A DNA stretch of 64,000 bases from Paraburkholderia sp. HP33-1. GTDB lineage: Bacteria > Pseudomonadota > Gammaproteobacteria > Burkholderiales > Burkholderiaceae. This document shows, piece by piece, positions 35,170 through 44,409 of this stretch; the stretch's first letter is position 1, and each line of letters begins with the position of its first letter. The stretch is from NCBI RefSeq assembly GCF_021390595.1, contig NZ_JAJEJR010000003.1:1054001-1118000 (forward strand), read 5' to 3'. Made by a program: the position numbers and the translations under genes. The notes under the pieces are model-generated. The model was not told the origin of the DNA. It worked only from the letters and a program-made list of their open reading frames with translations, and ran no database searches.

Positions 35170-36300
35170 TCAGCGCGGCAATTCGAGCATGCGCGCAAGA
35201 ATGTTCTTCTGGATCTGCGAAGATCCGCCATATACGCTGACCGGCCGCGACTGGAAATAGTCCGACAGCCATTCCGGCATCAGGCCCGTCAATACATCGG
35301 CCCCCGTCAATTCCAGCGCCGTATGCATCAGTTCCTGAGACGCGCGCGACCACAGCAGCTTGCCGATCGAACCTTCCGGTCCCGCCTGATGCCCGGAGAT
35401 GCGGCGCGACAACTGATATGCCGCGTTCTGCGCGAGCACCTCCACATCCACGTATGCGCGGGCGAGCCGCCGGCGCATGTCCGATTGCCGATCCAGCCCG
35501 CGCTGCACGGCGATCTGCTCGAGCTGGCGCAGCTGTTGCCGCAACCTGGCGATGCTGCCGGTGTCCGACGCGCCACGCTCGTACGAGACTGTCGTCATCG
35601 CGATGTTCCAGCCCTGCCCTTCGGCACCGATGCGGTTTTCCACCGGCACCTCGACGTCGGTGAAGAACACCTCGCAGGTCTCCGGCTCACCGTTTGCCAG
35701 GTAGATCGCGCGCGTCTCGATACCGGGGACATCCATCGGCGTGATGAGGCAGGAGATCCCCTTGTGCTTCGGCACCTGCGTATCGGTGCGTACCAGCACG
35801 AGGCACCATTCGGCGGTCAGCGCGCCGCTCGTCCACATCTTCTGTCCGTTGATGACGTAGCGCTCGCCATTCAGCTCGGCCCGCGTGCGCAACGACGCGA
35901 GGTCCGAACCCGCGCCGGGCTCGCTGAACCCCTGGCACCACTGAACCTCACCGCTCAGCATCCTCGCGAGGTGCGTGCGCTTCTGCTCCTCCGTGCCGTA
36001 TGTGAAGATGGCTCGGCCGAGAAAGTTGATGACGGCCGGCAGATACGGCGCGTCCACACGGCCGACCTCGTCGTTGAGGATCGCGTCGTAAAGCGGCGAC
36101 AGGCCCCGGCCACCGTATTCGGTCGGCCAGCTCAGCCCGATATAGCCGGCGTTGTAGAGCGAACGGTGCCAGCTCTTGCGAAGCGCGCGCTGCTCTTCGA
36201 TGGTGCTGGCGTCCTGCCAACCCTCGGGGATGTTGTGCTTGAGCCATTCACGCAGCTCAAGACGAAATCTGGACTGCTCTGCGTCTTCCCGGAAATCCAT
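35170..36300 (-). CDS. Acyl-CoA dehydrogenase subunit (ChsE/Scd-like)
   Basis: 376 residues with the full ACAD layout: N-terminal helical domain, FAD-contact segment WCQGFSEPGAGSDLASL, NGQKMWTSGALTAEWC, and C-terminal helices ending PVSVYGGSSQIQKNILARML. A Glu lies in TTVSYERGASDTG where the igr-type catalytic subunits carry their base. The neighbouring, more divergent ACAD gene suggests an alpha2beta2 enzyme, as known for steroid side-chain dehydrogenases. It would desaturate the side-chain CoA ester. Electrons should go to the ETF encoded at 52,229-53,910. Confidence 0.9.
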   Translation of the reverse strand: MDFREDAEQSRFRLELREWLKHNIPEGWQDASTIEEQRALRKSWHRSLYNAGYIGLSWPTEYGGRGLSPLYDAILNDEVGRVDAPYLPAVINFLGRAIFTYGTEEQKRTHLARMLSGEVQWCQGFSEPGAGSDLASLRTRAELNGERYVINGQKMWTSGALTAEWCLVLVRTDTQVPKHKGISCLITPMDVPGIETRAIYLANGEPETCEVFFTDVEVPVENRIGAEGQGWNIAMTTVSYERGASDTGSIARLRQQLRQLEQIAVQRGLDRQSDMRRRLARAYVDVEVLAQNAAYQLSRRISGHQAGPEGSIGKLLWSRASQELMHTALELTGADVLTGLMPEWLSDYFQSRPVSVYGGSSQIQKNILARMLELPR

Positions 36301-36312
36301 CTCTCTGTTCCT

Positions 36313-37356
36313 TCAGGCGTTGTGCGTCAGCCGACGATCGGCGATGCGCTCGAGCTGCTCGGCCTCGTCGCCGAACACCTTGGCGTCCATCATCACGCGG
36401 CGGGTCACCACATGCGCGATGTGCTCCCATGTCTGTCCGATCCCGCCATAGACCTGCATCACGGTTTCGGCCACGGGCAGCGCGACAGCCGAGCAATAGG
36501 CCTTCGCCGTGCGAGCCGCGAACAGTGCCTCGGCCGGCTCCAGCGCCTCGACCGCCCACGCGGCATAGGCGTTGATCGTGTGGGCGCCTTCGATCTGGAC
36601 CAGCATCTCCGCGCACATGTGCTGCACCGCCTGGAAGCTGCCGATCGGCACGCCGTACTGCACCCGCTCCTTCGTGAACGCCACGACGGCGGCATGCGCC
36701 GAGCGCAGCGCGCCGGTGATGTCGCCGCCGAGCGCGACGAGCGCCAACGCGAGCCAACGATCGAACGCCGCCTCGTCGAGCACCTCACCGTCAATCTCGG
36801 GCTCGAGAAGCGCGCCGTCCCGGCGCATCAGCTTGCGTGTCAGGTCCGTGCTGTCCGCACGAACGAATCCCTGTTTCAACGACAGCCGTGCGAGGCGCGG
36901 TCCTTCCACGCCTGGCGCGAGCGCGAGCACATGGTCGGCGCCATCGACATCCCAGGCGACCGCTTCGGTGTCGTCAATGGTGGCGAGTCGTGACAGGTCA
37001 CGGCTCAGCATGACGCCGCAACGGCCCGACCCGCTCGTGCTGGTGTCGATCCACTCCTGCGGTGCCTGCGCCAATGCCATCAGTTCGGTGGCCATGACCC
37101 CGCAACCGGTAAAGGGCTGCGGCGCCAGGGCCCCACCCAGCGCTTCCGCGGCGATGAGCACCTCGACGCCCGACGCGAGCGGCACGCCATCGTCACGCTG
37201 ACGCAGCGCCAGCAGGCCCACTTCCGCGATCTCGGCCCATCCCTGCTCCCGGTCTACCGTTTCGAGTTCCCGCGGTTGCGTGATGCCGATCGACCCCGCA
37301 AGCCGCGCGAGCGAGCTTGCGAACATTTCCTGCTCAACGCTGTATAAAGCATTCAC
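36313..37356 (-). CDS. Acyl-CoA dehydrogenase, divergent partner subunit
   Basis: 347 residues from a GTG start at 37356 with GGAG 8 nt upstream; the frame runs back to 37722, but that part is antisense to kstD. ACAD-like: ARLAGSIGITQPRELETVDR at the start, ALGGDITGALRSAHAAVVAF and QYGVPIGSFQAVQHMCAEML in the C-terminal domain, ending VYGGIGQTWEHIAHVVTRRVM. The middle FAD-binding segment is poorly conserved, as in the accessory subunits of heteromeric steroid ACADs. It precedes the other ACAD gene by 12 nt. Assignment as its partner is inference. Confidence 0.87.
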   Translation of the reverse strand: MNALYSVEQEMFASSLARLAGSIGITQPRELETVDREQGWAEIAEVGLLALRQRDDGVPLASGVEVLIAAEALGGALAPQPFTGCGVMATELMALAQAPQEWIDTSTSGSGRCGVMLSRDLSRLATIDDTEAVAWDVDGADHVLALAPGVEGPRLARLSLKQGFVRADSTDLTRKLMRRDGALLEPEIDGEVLDEAAFDRWLALALVALGGDITGALRSAHAAVVAFTKERVQYGVPIGSFQAVQHMCAEMLVQIEGAHTINAYAAWAVEALEPAEALFAARTAKAYCSAVALPVAETVMQVYGGIGQTWEHIAHVVTRRVMMDAKVFGDEAEQLERIADRRLTHNA

Positions 37357-37385
37357 CAGACATCTCCGATGTTTCCGAATTCGAA

Positions 37386-39167
37386 TCAGGTCACGGCGCG
37401 AACCGGTGCCCGCTTTGCGGATGGCGCCCTGTCGCGGGCGGCCTCCTGCGCGATATGGTTCGCTGCGCGATAGCCGAAGGTCATCGCAGGTCCCAACGTG
37501 GCACCGGCACCGGGGTACGAGCCGCCAGCGACGGAGGCGGAGCAGTTGCCGATCGCGTACAGCCCCGGCATCAGCTTTCCGTCGGTGTCGATCACCTGTC
37601 CGTTGTGGTCGGTCTTCAGGCCGCCCAGCGTCCCGAGATCGCCGAGATCGAGCCGGACCGCGTAGAAAGGACCTTTTTCGAGCGCCCCCAGCGTGGGGCT
37701 CGGACCATGACGCGGATCGCAATAGACGTTGTCGTACGAGTACTTGCCGCGCTGGAAATCCTCGTCGACGCCCGTGCGCGCAAACTGGTTGAAACGGGCA
37801 ACGGTGGCGGACAAGGTCTCATCCGGCACACCTATCTTGCGCGCCAGTTCCCGCACCGAATCCGCCCGGTAGATGACCGAATCCCACCATTCCTGCGGCA
37901 GCGCCGAATCGGGCATCAGCTTCGCCGGCATGATGCTGCCGAGGATGGACTTGGCGCGGAACTGGGAATCGAAAATCATCCAGCAAGGCACGTTTGCACC
38001 CGTCAGCTCGTAGTCCTTGATCATCTCCGCGCCGAAATCGTGGTATGAGATGGCCTCGTTCGCGAACCGCTGCCCCGTGCGGTTCACGCACAACGAATGC
38101 GGCTGGCAGCGCTCTGTAAACAGTCCGGCGCGCGTGTCGGCGTTCGGTGTGTGAATGGCGGGCAGGCGAATGGACGGTATCCACCACGCAACGCCCAGCA
38201 GGTCAGTCGCGGCCCCGATCTCCATGCCAGCGAGGAGCGTGTCGCCGACGTTGTTGTGAGGCACGGTGATAGTCCAGCTCACCTCGGTCGGCACCGGGTA
38301 GTACTGATTGCGCAGCACCTGGTTTTGCTCGTAGCCACCTGCGGCGGCAATCACGCCGTGGCGCGCGCGAATGGTGATCTCGTTGCCTTCGCGCAGCACC
38401 ACCACGCCTGCCACGCGCCCGTTTTCCACGACGAAACGCCGAAAGCGGGTGTTCAGGTACAGCGGCACTTTGCGCTTGTACAGGCCTTTTCTCAGGCCGC
38501 CGACCAGCGCCGCGCCCATCGCGAGCCTGCGGTCCCGCTTCGTCTTGCGCCGCCAGCCGAAATCCAGCCAATACCCTGACAGCAGCTTGAGCAAGTGACG
38601 ACGCCAGCCGGGTCCGCGCGCACCCAGCACGGCACCATCATCGACCGACAACGAGATACGGCCAAAGAGCTTGCTGAACGCGGCGGGTTCGCGCTGCCGG
38701 AAAAAATCGTCGCCGAGGATGCCCGCATCGACGGGCTCGGGGAACATGGTCCTTCCGCCGTCTTTCGCACCCGGCAGCTTCTGGCAATAGTCCGCCCATT
38801 TGAAACCTGCATGGCAAGGCGTCTCGACCTCATTGCTCAGGTAGTCGATCATCGTCGCGGCCGTGTCGACATACGCGCACAGCTTTTCCTCGGCAACGCG
38901 CCCCTGACTGCAGGCCCTGAGGTAAGTCAACGCATCCTCTCGCGAGTCCTTATCGCCCATGTCCCGATTGCAGGGAACCCAGATTCCGCCTCCGGACAGA
39001 GCGCTCGTTCCGCCGTAGCGATCGCTGCGCTCGATGACCATCACGTTCAGACCCAGGTCACGGGCGCGATTCGCCGCCAGCATGCCACCTGCGCCACTGC
39101 CAATGACCAGTACGTCACACTCATCAGGCGTACTGAGGATATTCTCGTGATTCACGCGTGTCTCCAT
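37386..39167 (-). CDS. kstD: 3-ketosteroid Delta1-dehydrogenase (KstD family)
   Basis: 593 residues. N-terminal FAD motif CDVLVIGSGAGGMLAANRA with the following IERSDRYGGTSALSGGGIW, mid-domain RFANEAISYHDFG, and the C-terminal GLYAIGNCSASVAGGSYPGA plus GATLGPAMTFGY, where the Tyr and the glycine loop match the active-site end of KstD enzymes. Expected to insert the C1-C2 double bond into 4-ene-3-ketosteroids, preparing for KshAB. A 4-ene or other positional preference cannot be excluded. First gene of the side-chain operon, preceded by island element 4; followed after 29 nt by the ACAD pair. Confidence 0.87.
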   Translation of the reverse strand: METRVNHENILSTPDECDVLVIGSGAGGMLAANRARDLGLNVMVIERSDRYGGTSALSGGGIWVPCNRDMGDKDSREDALTYLRACSQGRVAEEKLCAYVDTAATMIDYLSNEVETPCHAGFKWADYCQKLPGAKDGGRTMFPEPVDAGILGDDFFRQREPAAFSKLFGRISLSVDDGAVLGARGPGWRRHLLKLLSGYWLDFGWRRKTKRDRRLAMGAALVGGLRKGLYKRKVPLYLNTRFRRFVVENGRVAGVVVLREGNEITIRARHGVIAAAGGYEQNQVLRNQYYPVPTEVSWTITVPHNNVGDTLLAGMEIGAATDLLGVAWWIPSIRLPAIHTPNADTRAGLFTERCQPHSLCVNRTGQRFANEAISYHDFGAEMIKDYELTGANVPCWMIFDSQFRAKSILGSIMPAKLMPDSALPQEWWDSVIYRADSVRELARKIGVPDETLSATVARFNQFARTGVDEDFQRGKYSYDNVYCDPRHGPSPTLGALEKGPFYAVRLDLGDLGTLGGLKTDHNGQVIDTDGKLMPGLYAIGNCSASVAGGSYPGAGATLGPAMTFGYRAANHIAQEAARDRAPSAKRAPVRAVT

Positions 39168-39274
39168 TTTTTGCCTTTTATTCAGGTATCAAACAGGTTT
39201 TTTTAATGGATTAACCGGCTTGAATAAGCGGTCACGGCCTCGCAGAGTCCAAGAAGGCGGTCGCCACCAACAGG

Positions 39275-39319
39275 ACTTTAGCGATTGACCCTTGAGCCAT
39301 CATCGCCCGAATGGACTAG
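39275..39319 (-). promoter_or_regulatory. Steroid-island palindromic element 4 with -10-like box
   Basis: In transcription direction: CTAGTCC-ATTC-GGGCGATG (39319-39301), 20 nt, then TAAAGT (39280-39275). It drives kstD and the side-chain operon; the start codon is about 130 nt downstream. The 284-nt intergenic stretch holds no other recognised feature. Confidence 0.65.
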
Positions 39320-39451
39320 GCCAAACGAAGCTGGGAAGGAATGCGTCGAGAGGAGTCGAGACGCAGCACGCGTGGATCACGCTGCTGGGATTGCAATAGC
39401 CGAGCGGCGCCACCCGCCGCGATCCGGGCGGGAGCGCCAACTTTTCTGATA

Positions 39452-40672
39452 TTACTTCTCGGCTGCGGAAGGACCGATCACCGCGTTCAACATGACGCGC
39501 ACCAGCTCACTTTGCCGCGTCACACCAGCTTTGGAAAAAATGGCGCGCAAATGCGCTCGCGCCGTATTGCGTCGAATGCCCAGTTTTTCCGCGGCCTCGT
39601 CAAGGCTGAGGCCATTTGTCAGCTCGATCGCCAACTGCGATTCGGCGGGCGTGAAGTCAAACAGTTGGCGCAGGATATCGCGCGCAGCATCGGCATTCGC
39701 ATCCGGATCGCGGATGAACACCGCCCAGGCAGGACGCAATTTGCCTTCGGTCTCTTCCAGCAGTGGAATGCTACGCACCATGACGGCCAGATTGCGGCGG
39801 CCTGACGGCCTGCTCAACGATGTCGCCACGACCATCCCGGGATGCTCCTGAGAGCTGGAGAGCAGGCGCTGCAATTCGCGGGTGTCGGCTCGAGAGCATC
39901 CTTCGAGAGTCCGGTCGACCGCCTTGAGACCGTCTGAGCGGATCAGCAGGTTGCTCGCTACAGCGGTCGCCCTCAATAGCCGGCCTGTTTCGTCGAGCAG
40001 CACGACGCCGATGTTCAGGCGGTCAAGCCCTTCCTCGAAGATCTGCCGCTCGGATTCCTTACGATTGACATGTGCCGCAAGCGCCATCGCCTGTTTGATA
40101 TGCGGGACGAACTGACCCAGCCGGCGCCTGTCCTCATCCGTGAAAGGCGGCATGTCCTGAGTTCGATGCACCCGAACCCGCGACACCGTTCCGGCGCGTG
40201 TGACGATGTTCACCCCCAGCATGCGCCTGAGATCGGTGGTCATCATGTGGCTCAGGAACTCACGGTAGTACTCGCTTGAAAACCACTGCTTGCCGGTCAA
40301 AACGTCGGAGGCCAATACCACGCGTTCCGGCGGCAACTCCACAAACGGATCCGATTCGTACCAACGCGAGCAATAGGCCAATTCCGTGGGGGCATGCCCG
40401 GGAATACATACCAGGTAGCCCATGTCGTACGCCTTCGGCGGCCGCACGACGATCGTCGTGCTGGAGGCTTCGAAGTATTCCGTCAACAGTCCAACGCACT
40501 TGCGCCACGGCTCGTCCTCGAGCACGGACTCGTAGACCGCGTGAATCGCGCGATCGCGCAACTCGGCGCGTTCGGCGCGTTCAGCCGTCATGCATGTTTC
40601 CGGAAACTCAATCGCGCTCACACCGTTCATCATGTGCTCGACCGTCTCACGTTGCTCTACAAGGTGCATCAT
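39452..40672 (-). CDS. LuxR-type transcription regulator (candidate steroid regulator)
   Basis: 406 residues from ATG 40672, with GGAGA 7 nt upstream. The C-terminal LuxR helix-turn-helix (FDFTPAESQLAIELTNGLS then LDEAAEKLGIRRNTARAHLR) is preceded by a long sensory part without receiver motifs; a PAS-like stretch begins RLNIGVVLLDETGRLLRATAV. Size and layout resemble TeiR, the LuxR-type testosterone-inducible activator of Comamonas. It lies between the side-chain operon and the envelope quartet. It is the only regulator within the steroid genes, so it is the best candidate to bind the CTAGTCC-N4-GGACGATG elements. This link is inference. Confidence 0.88.
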   Translation of the reverse strand: MMHLVEQRETVEHMMNGVSAIEFPETCMTAERAERAELRDRAIHAVYESVLEDEPWRKCVGLLTEYFEASSTTIVVRPPKAYDMGYLVCIPGHAPTELAYCSRWYESDPFVELPPERVVLASDVLTGKQWFSSEYYREFLSHMMTTDLRRMLGVNIVTRAGTVSRVRVHRTQDMPPFTDEDRRRLGQFVPHIKQAMALAAHVNRKESERQIFEEGLDRLNIGVVLLDETGRLLRATAVASNLLIRSDGLKAVDRTLEGCSRADTRELQRLLSSSQEHPGMVVATSLSRPSGRRNLAVMVRSIPLLEETEGKLRPAWAVFIRDPDANADAARDILRQLFDFTPAESQLAIELTNGLSLDEAAEKLGIRRNTARAHLRAIFSKAGVTRQSELVRVMLNAVIGPSAAEK

Positions 40673-40748
40673 GACTTGTCTCCGGCAAACCCCTCTTCGC
40701 ACATCCGTACGGTGGGTTCAGTACATGGTCGGCAATCGAATCTCCACA

Positions 40749-40780
40749 TGCGCATTGGGATTTTATGAAGTAGATGCGCA
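40749..40780. promoter_or_regulatory. Repeated ATGCGCA element upstream of the luxR-type gene
   Basis: TGCGCAT (40749-40755) and ATGCGCA (40774-40780) form an inverted repeat with an 18-nt AT-rich spacer containing CATAAAAT on the minus strand. It lies in the 141-nt gap upstream of the LuxR-type gene and could be an autoregulatory or second-regulator site. The evidence is the symmetry only. Confidence 0.3.
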
Positions 40781-40813
40781 CACAAAATATTGGGGTATTT
40801 ACTGTACAGCGCC

Positions 40814-43276
40814 TCAGGTAAGCCCGAGCGGAGCATCCGGCGCGGCGTTGCCGGCTCGGGCCTTGCGCGACTCACCGCGCAGCAGCACGTGAGACAACGC
40901 GGGAATCAGCACCAATGCGCCGACCATGTTCCACAAGAACATGAACGTCAGCAGGATGCCCATGTCCGCCTGGAATTTCAGAGGCGAAAACACCCAGGTC
41001 ACCACGCCGGCAGCGAGCGTAAACCCGACCAGCGCGACCACCTTGCCGGTAAACATCAGCGCGCCACGATACGCGTCGGTCAGGCTGGCTCCGCGTCGCT
41101 GCAAGGTCAGCTGCACGCTGAGCAGGTACAGTGCGTAGTCGACGCCTGCACCAACACCGAGCGCGATGACCGGAAGCGTGGCCACCTTGACGCCAATGCC
41201 GAGCAACACCATGAGCGCCTCGCACAGCAACGAGGTGATGACCAGCGGAATCAGCGCGACGAGGACGGCTCTCCAGCTCCTGAAGGCGATGGCGCACAGG
41301 ACGATCACGGAGCTGTACAGCAGCAGCAGCACGGTGACGCTAGCCTTCTCCACGACCTGATTGGTGGCCGCCTCGATGCCCGCGGAGCCGCCGGCCAGCA
41401 GGAATTGCCGTTGCGCCGTGTTGTTCTGTGCGGCGAATTCCTTCACCTTCTGCACCACGCGCGTCAGCGTCGGCGCGCGGTGATCCGAGAGATAGGCCAC
41501 CACCGACGCCATCTCGCACCGGAAATCCGCAATGTCGGGATTATTGGCGGCCATTTCGCTTGCCCCCGTTTCCGTGATGCGCGGATCGCGGCTGAGACTC
41601 ATCCACTTGGGATTGCCTTCGCCCGGCACCAACGTGTAGTAGCGCACCTTGTCCGCAAGGCTCTGTGTAGCCTGCACACCCGGCACCTCTTCGAGCTGCG
41701 CACCGAGGCGTTCCATCTGGACGAGCGACTCGAACTTGCCGCATTCGCCCGGCGGGCTCTTCACGAAGACCACGAACTGATCGGTCGAGCGGCCAAAGTT
41801 CGACGCGAGGAACGCGACGTCGCGGTTGTATCGCGAATCGGCCCGCAATTCGGGCGCGCCCGGATCGAGATCGCCCACCTGCAGCCTGCTGCGCACCCCG
41901 ACTGCGTCCATGCCGAGCCCGAGCGCGATGATGATCAGTATCCACGCCCGGCGAGGCGTCGTGCACTTGACCAGGAAGCGCACCAGCGCACCGTTGGACT
42001 CGCGGTTGCTTCGGCCGTGCGCGGCAGTAGCGCGCGCAGCCGCCTTGCGGCCGACGCCAAGATAGGACAACAGCACGGGCACTAGCACGAGCGCGGTGAA
42101 GATCAACACCGACACGCCGATGCTGGTGGTGATCGCCATATCGCGGATGACGGGAATATCGATCACGAGCAGCACGGCGAAACCGAACACGTTCGCGAGC
42201 AGCGCGGTCAGGCCCGCGAGAAAGAGACGCCGGAACGTGTAGCGCGCCGCCACGTACTTATGTACGCCGCGTCCTATGTCCTGCATGATGCCGTTCATCT
42301 TTTGCGCGCCATGCGACAGGCCGATGGCGAACACCAGGAAGGGCACGAGAATCGAATACGGATCGATCTCATAGCCGAGGAGCTGCATCAGGCCGAGCAG
42401 CCACACGACGCTGAGCAACGCTGTGAACAGCAGCAACGCAGTGCTGCGAAGACAACGGGTATACACGTAGACCACGGCGGCGGCGACGAACGCCGCGGCG
42501 AGGAAGAACGTCGCGACTTGCCCAAGCCCCTTGATCATGTCCCCCACCAGCTGCGCGAAACCCACGATGCGCACCGTGACTTTCAATGGGCGCCCCTTGC
42601 TGTCCGGCGTGCGCTCGAGCACGCGGATTTCATTGTCGAGGCGCTTCGCAAGCGCTGGATAGTCGAGCGGCTTACCGGTTTCCGGGATCGTGTCGAGCAG
42701 GGGCACGTAGATCATGCTTGAGCGGTTGTCGAGCGAGATCAGGTCGCCCGTCAGCCCCGCCCGCGAGACGTTGAGCCGGAACTGCTCCATCTTCTGCGGC
42801 GAACCGTCGAACTGCGAGGGCATCACCGCGCCGCCCGCCATGCCGTCTTCCGTGATCGCGTTCCACCGTACCCCCGGCATCCACAGCGAGCGTACCCACG
42901 CGCGGTCCACGCCGGGCATGACCGTGACCTTGTCGGTGATCTGCCTGACAACGTCGAGGTAGGCAGGGTCGTAGATGTCGCCGTTGCGATTCTCCACGAC
43001 GATCCGCAGCGCGTTGCCCATTCCTCCCAGGTCACTCTTGTAGGTGTTGTAATTCCTGATGAACTCATGGGACTGCGGGATCATCCGCTCGAAACTCGCG
43101 TTGACCGTCAGATGCGAGGCGCGCCATCCAAGCACGCCAGTAATGAGAACGCACAGGAGCAAGACCCAGCGTCGGTGATTGAAAATGAGGCGCTCCAGCC
43201 AGGAGCCCGACCGGGGATCGAACTGTGTAACATCACTGATCGGTGGCGTGTCGTCTCTTGCGTGATGTGCGGTCAT
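40814..43276 (-). CDS. MMPL/RND-family membrane transporter
   Basis: 820 residues in two homologous halves, each with one helix, a large periplasmic loop and five helices (first helix RRWVLLLCVLITGVLGWRAS; second cluster near FFLAAAFVAAAVVYVYTRCL; repeat near WILIIIALGLGMDAVGV). GVGAGVDYALYLLSVQL and FAIGLSHGAQKMNGI correspond to the conserved helix-4 acidic/polar region. It is like RND proteins found with DUF1302/DUF1329 in steroid- and hydrocarbon-degrading proteobacteria. Start overlaps the YCF48-like stop (ATGA). Probably moves a hydrophobic substrate through the envelope; direction unknown. Confidence 0.88.
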   Translation of the reverse strand: MTAHHARDDTPPISDVTQFDPRSGSWLERLIFNHRRWVLLLCVLITGVLGWRASHLTVNASFERMIPQSHEFIRNYNTYKSDLGGMGNALRIVVENRNGDIYDPAYLDVVRQITDKVTVMPGVDRAWVRSLWMPGVRWNAITEDGMAGGAVMPSQFDGSPQKMEQFRLNVSRAGLTGDLISLDNRSSMIYVPLLDTIPETGKPLDYPALAKRLDNEIRVLERTPDSKGRPLKVTVRIVGFAQLVGDMIKGLGQVATFFLAAAFVAAAVVYVYTRCLRSTALLLFTALLSVVWLLGLMQLLGYEIDPYSILVPFLVFAIGLSHGAQKMNGIMQDIGRGVHKYVAARYTFRRLFLAGLTALLANVFGFAVLLVIDIPVIRDMAITTSIGVSVLIFTALVLVPVLLSYLGVGRKAAARATAAHGRSNRESNGALVRFLVKCTTPRRAWILIIIALGLGMDAVGVRSRLQVGDLDPGAPELRADSRYNRDVAFLASNFGRSTDQFVVFVKSPPGECGKFESLVQMERLGAQLEEVPGVQATQSLADKVRYYTLVPGEGNPKWMSLSRDPRITETGASEMAANNPDIADFRCEMASVVAYLSDHRAPTLTRVVQKVKEFAAQNNTAQRQFLLAGGSAGIEAATNQVVEKASVTVLLLLYSSVIVLCAIAFRSWRAVLVALIPLVITSLLCEALMVLLGIGVKVATLPVIALGVGAGVDYALYLLSVQLTLQRRGASLTDAYRGALMFTGKVVALVGFTLAAGVVTWVFSPLKFQADMGILLTFMFLWNMVGALVLIPALSHVLLRGESRKARAGNAAPDAPLGLT

Positions 43277-44388
43277 TTCGTACCTGTTCGATTGAGTTGC
43301 GCGCCATTGCTGCTGTTGCTCTTCTGGATCTGCACGCCGTTCAGCCCGGCCAGCATCACCTCACCGGACCCAAGGCCGAGCGCCCCGGCGTACATCGTGG
43401 GCCGTTCACCGGTCAGCGGTTCAAAGGTGCGTGCGGCGTCGTGGCTGACGGCCAGCTCGCCCGACTGTGCCGCCAGCACGACGTTCCTATCGGACAGCAC
43501 GGTTGCGCAGGTGATGCCACCGGCGATGCCGGTGCCAACCTTTTCCCAATGCCCGCCTCCATCCGCCGAGCGGAATGCATTGCCGCGCATGCCAAAGACC
43601 AGAACGAAATCGCCGTCTCCGGCGATGCCGAACAACGTACCGTTGTAGCCGACATGGGTCAGCTCGAAGTTCTGGCTCTGCGGGTTCAGCTTCCAGACAC
43701 TTCCTTCTTCACCGACGATCCAGGTTGTGCCGGCGATGCGGCGGATAGCGGTCAGATGCAGGAAGCGCGGGTTGTCGATGTGATCGTTGCTGGGTTCCCA
43801 CGTCTTGCCGCCATCCTGGGTCGCGAGGATCAGGCCGAACTTGCCGACGGCGAACCCTCTCTTCTCGTCCTCGAACGCCACGTCCATGAAAAACGAGGCC
43901 ACACCGGGCTGCATCATGTTAGGCAACTGCTCGAGCAGCTTCGCTGCCTGAGCATTGCCGGCATGTGCCAGCGCGCTGTAATGCCCGGTGATCAGTTGCT
44001 CGAGGCGACGCCCATCAACCTGAACTGACCACGTGCTTCCGCCGTCACGGGTAGTCAGGATCAGGCCGTCGTGGCCGACGGCCCATCCGTGCAATGCGTC
44101 CACGAACGTGACGGCATTCAGGTCTGCGCTGGCCGGCACACGCGCCTGCTGCCACGTCTTGCCGTCATCGTCGGAGACGACGATACGCCCGAGAATACCG
44201 ACCGCGACGAGGCGCTGTCCGGCCCGCGCGATGGCCCGCAAGGGCCGGTGCGCAGCCTGGGAAGCGCTCGGCGCCGGCAGATCCAGCGGATCGACGAAGG
44301 CCCCGGCGAAACTCGTCGCCGGCGCGCCGGCCAGCAATAGCAGCCCCAACGCGAGCACGCCGGATACCCGTGCCATCTTTCTACTCAT
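43273..44388 (-). CDS. YCF48-like beta-propeller periplasmic protein
   Basis: 371 residues from ATG 44388 (GAGGGGA upstream). Signal peptide with LALGLLLLAGAPATSFAGA, then repeated BNR/YCF48 blades: SDDGKTWQQARVP, TTRDGGSTWSVQV, ATQDGGKTWEPS, RSADGGGHWEKVG. Each D-G-G-x-T/H-W marks a blade of a propeller of the photosystem-assembly-factor type. Such proteins accompany MMPL transporters in steroid clusters; the role is unknown but a periplasmic scaffold or carrier is plausible. Sits between the DUF1329 gene and the transporter, overlapping the latter. Confidence 0.87.
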   Translation of the reverse strand: MSRKMARVSGVLALGLLLLAGAPATSFAGAFVDPLDLPAPSASQAAHRPLRAIARAGQRLVAVGILGRIVVSDDDGKTWQQARVPASADLNAVTFVDALHGWAVGHDGLILTTRDGGSTWSVQVDGRRLEQLITGHYSALAHAGNAQAAKLLEQLPNMMQPGVASFFMDVAFEDEKRGFAVGKFGLILATQDGGKTWEPSNDHIDNPRFLHLTAIRRIAGTTWIVGEEGSVWKLNPQSQNFELTHVGYNGTLFGIAGDGDFVLVFGMRGNAFRSADGGGHWEKVGTGIAGGITCATVLSDRNVVLAAQSGELAVSHDAARTFEPLTGERPTMYAGALGLGSGEVMLAGLNGVQIQKSNSSNGAQLNRTGTK

Positions 44389-44409
44389 GGACGATCCCCT
44401 CACTTACGC

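Noticed and set aside
40715..40745. CGAC-CATG upstream of the LuxR-type gene as an island element
   Set aside because: Only the proximal half matches; the CTAGTCC arm is absent and no -10 lies at the right distance.
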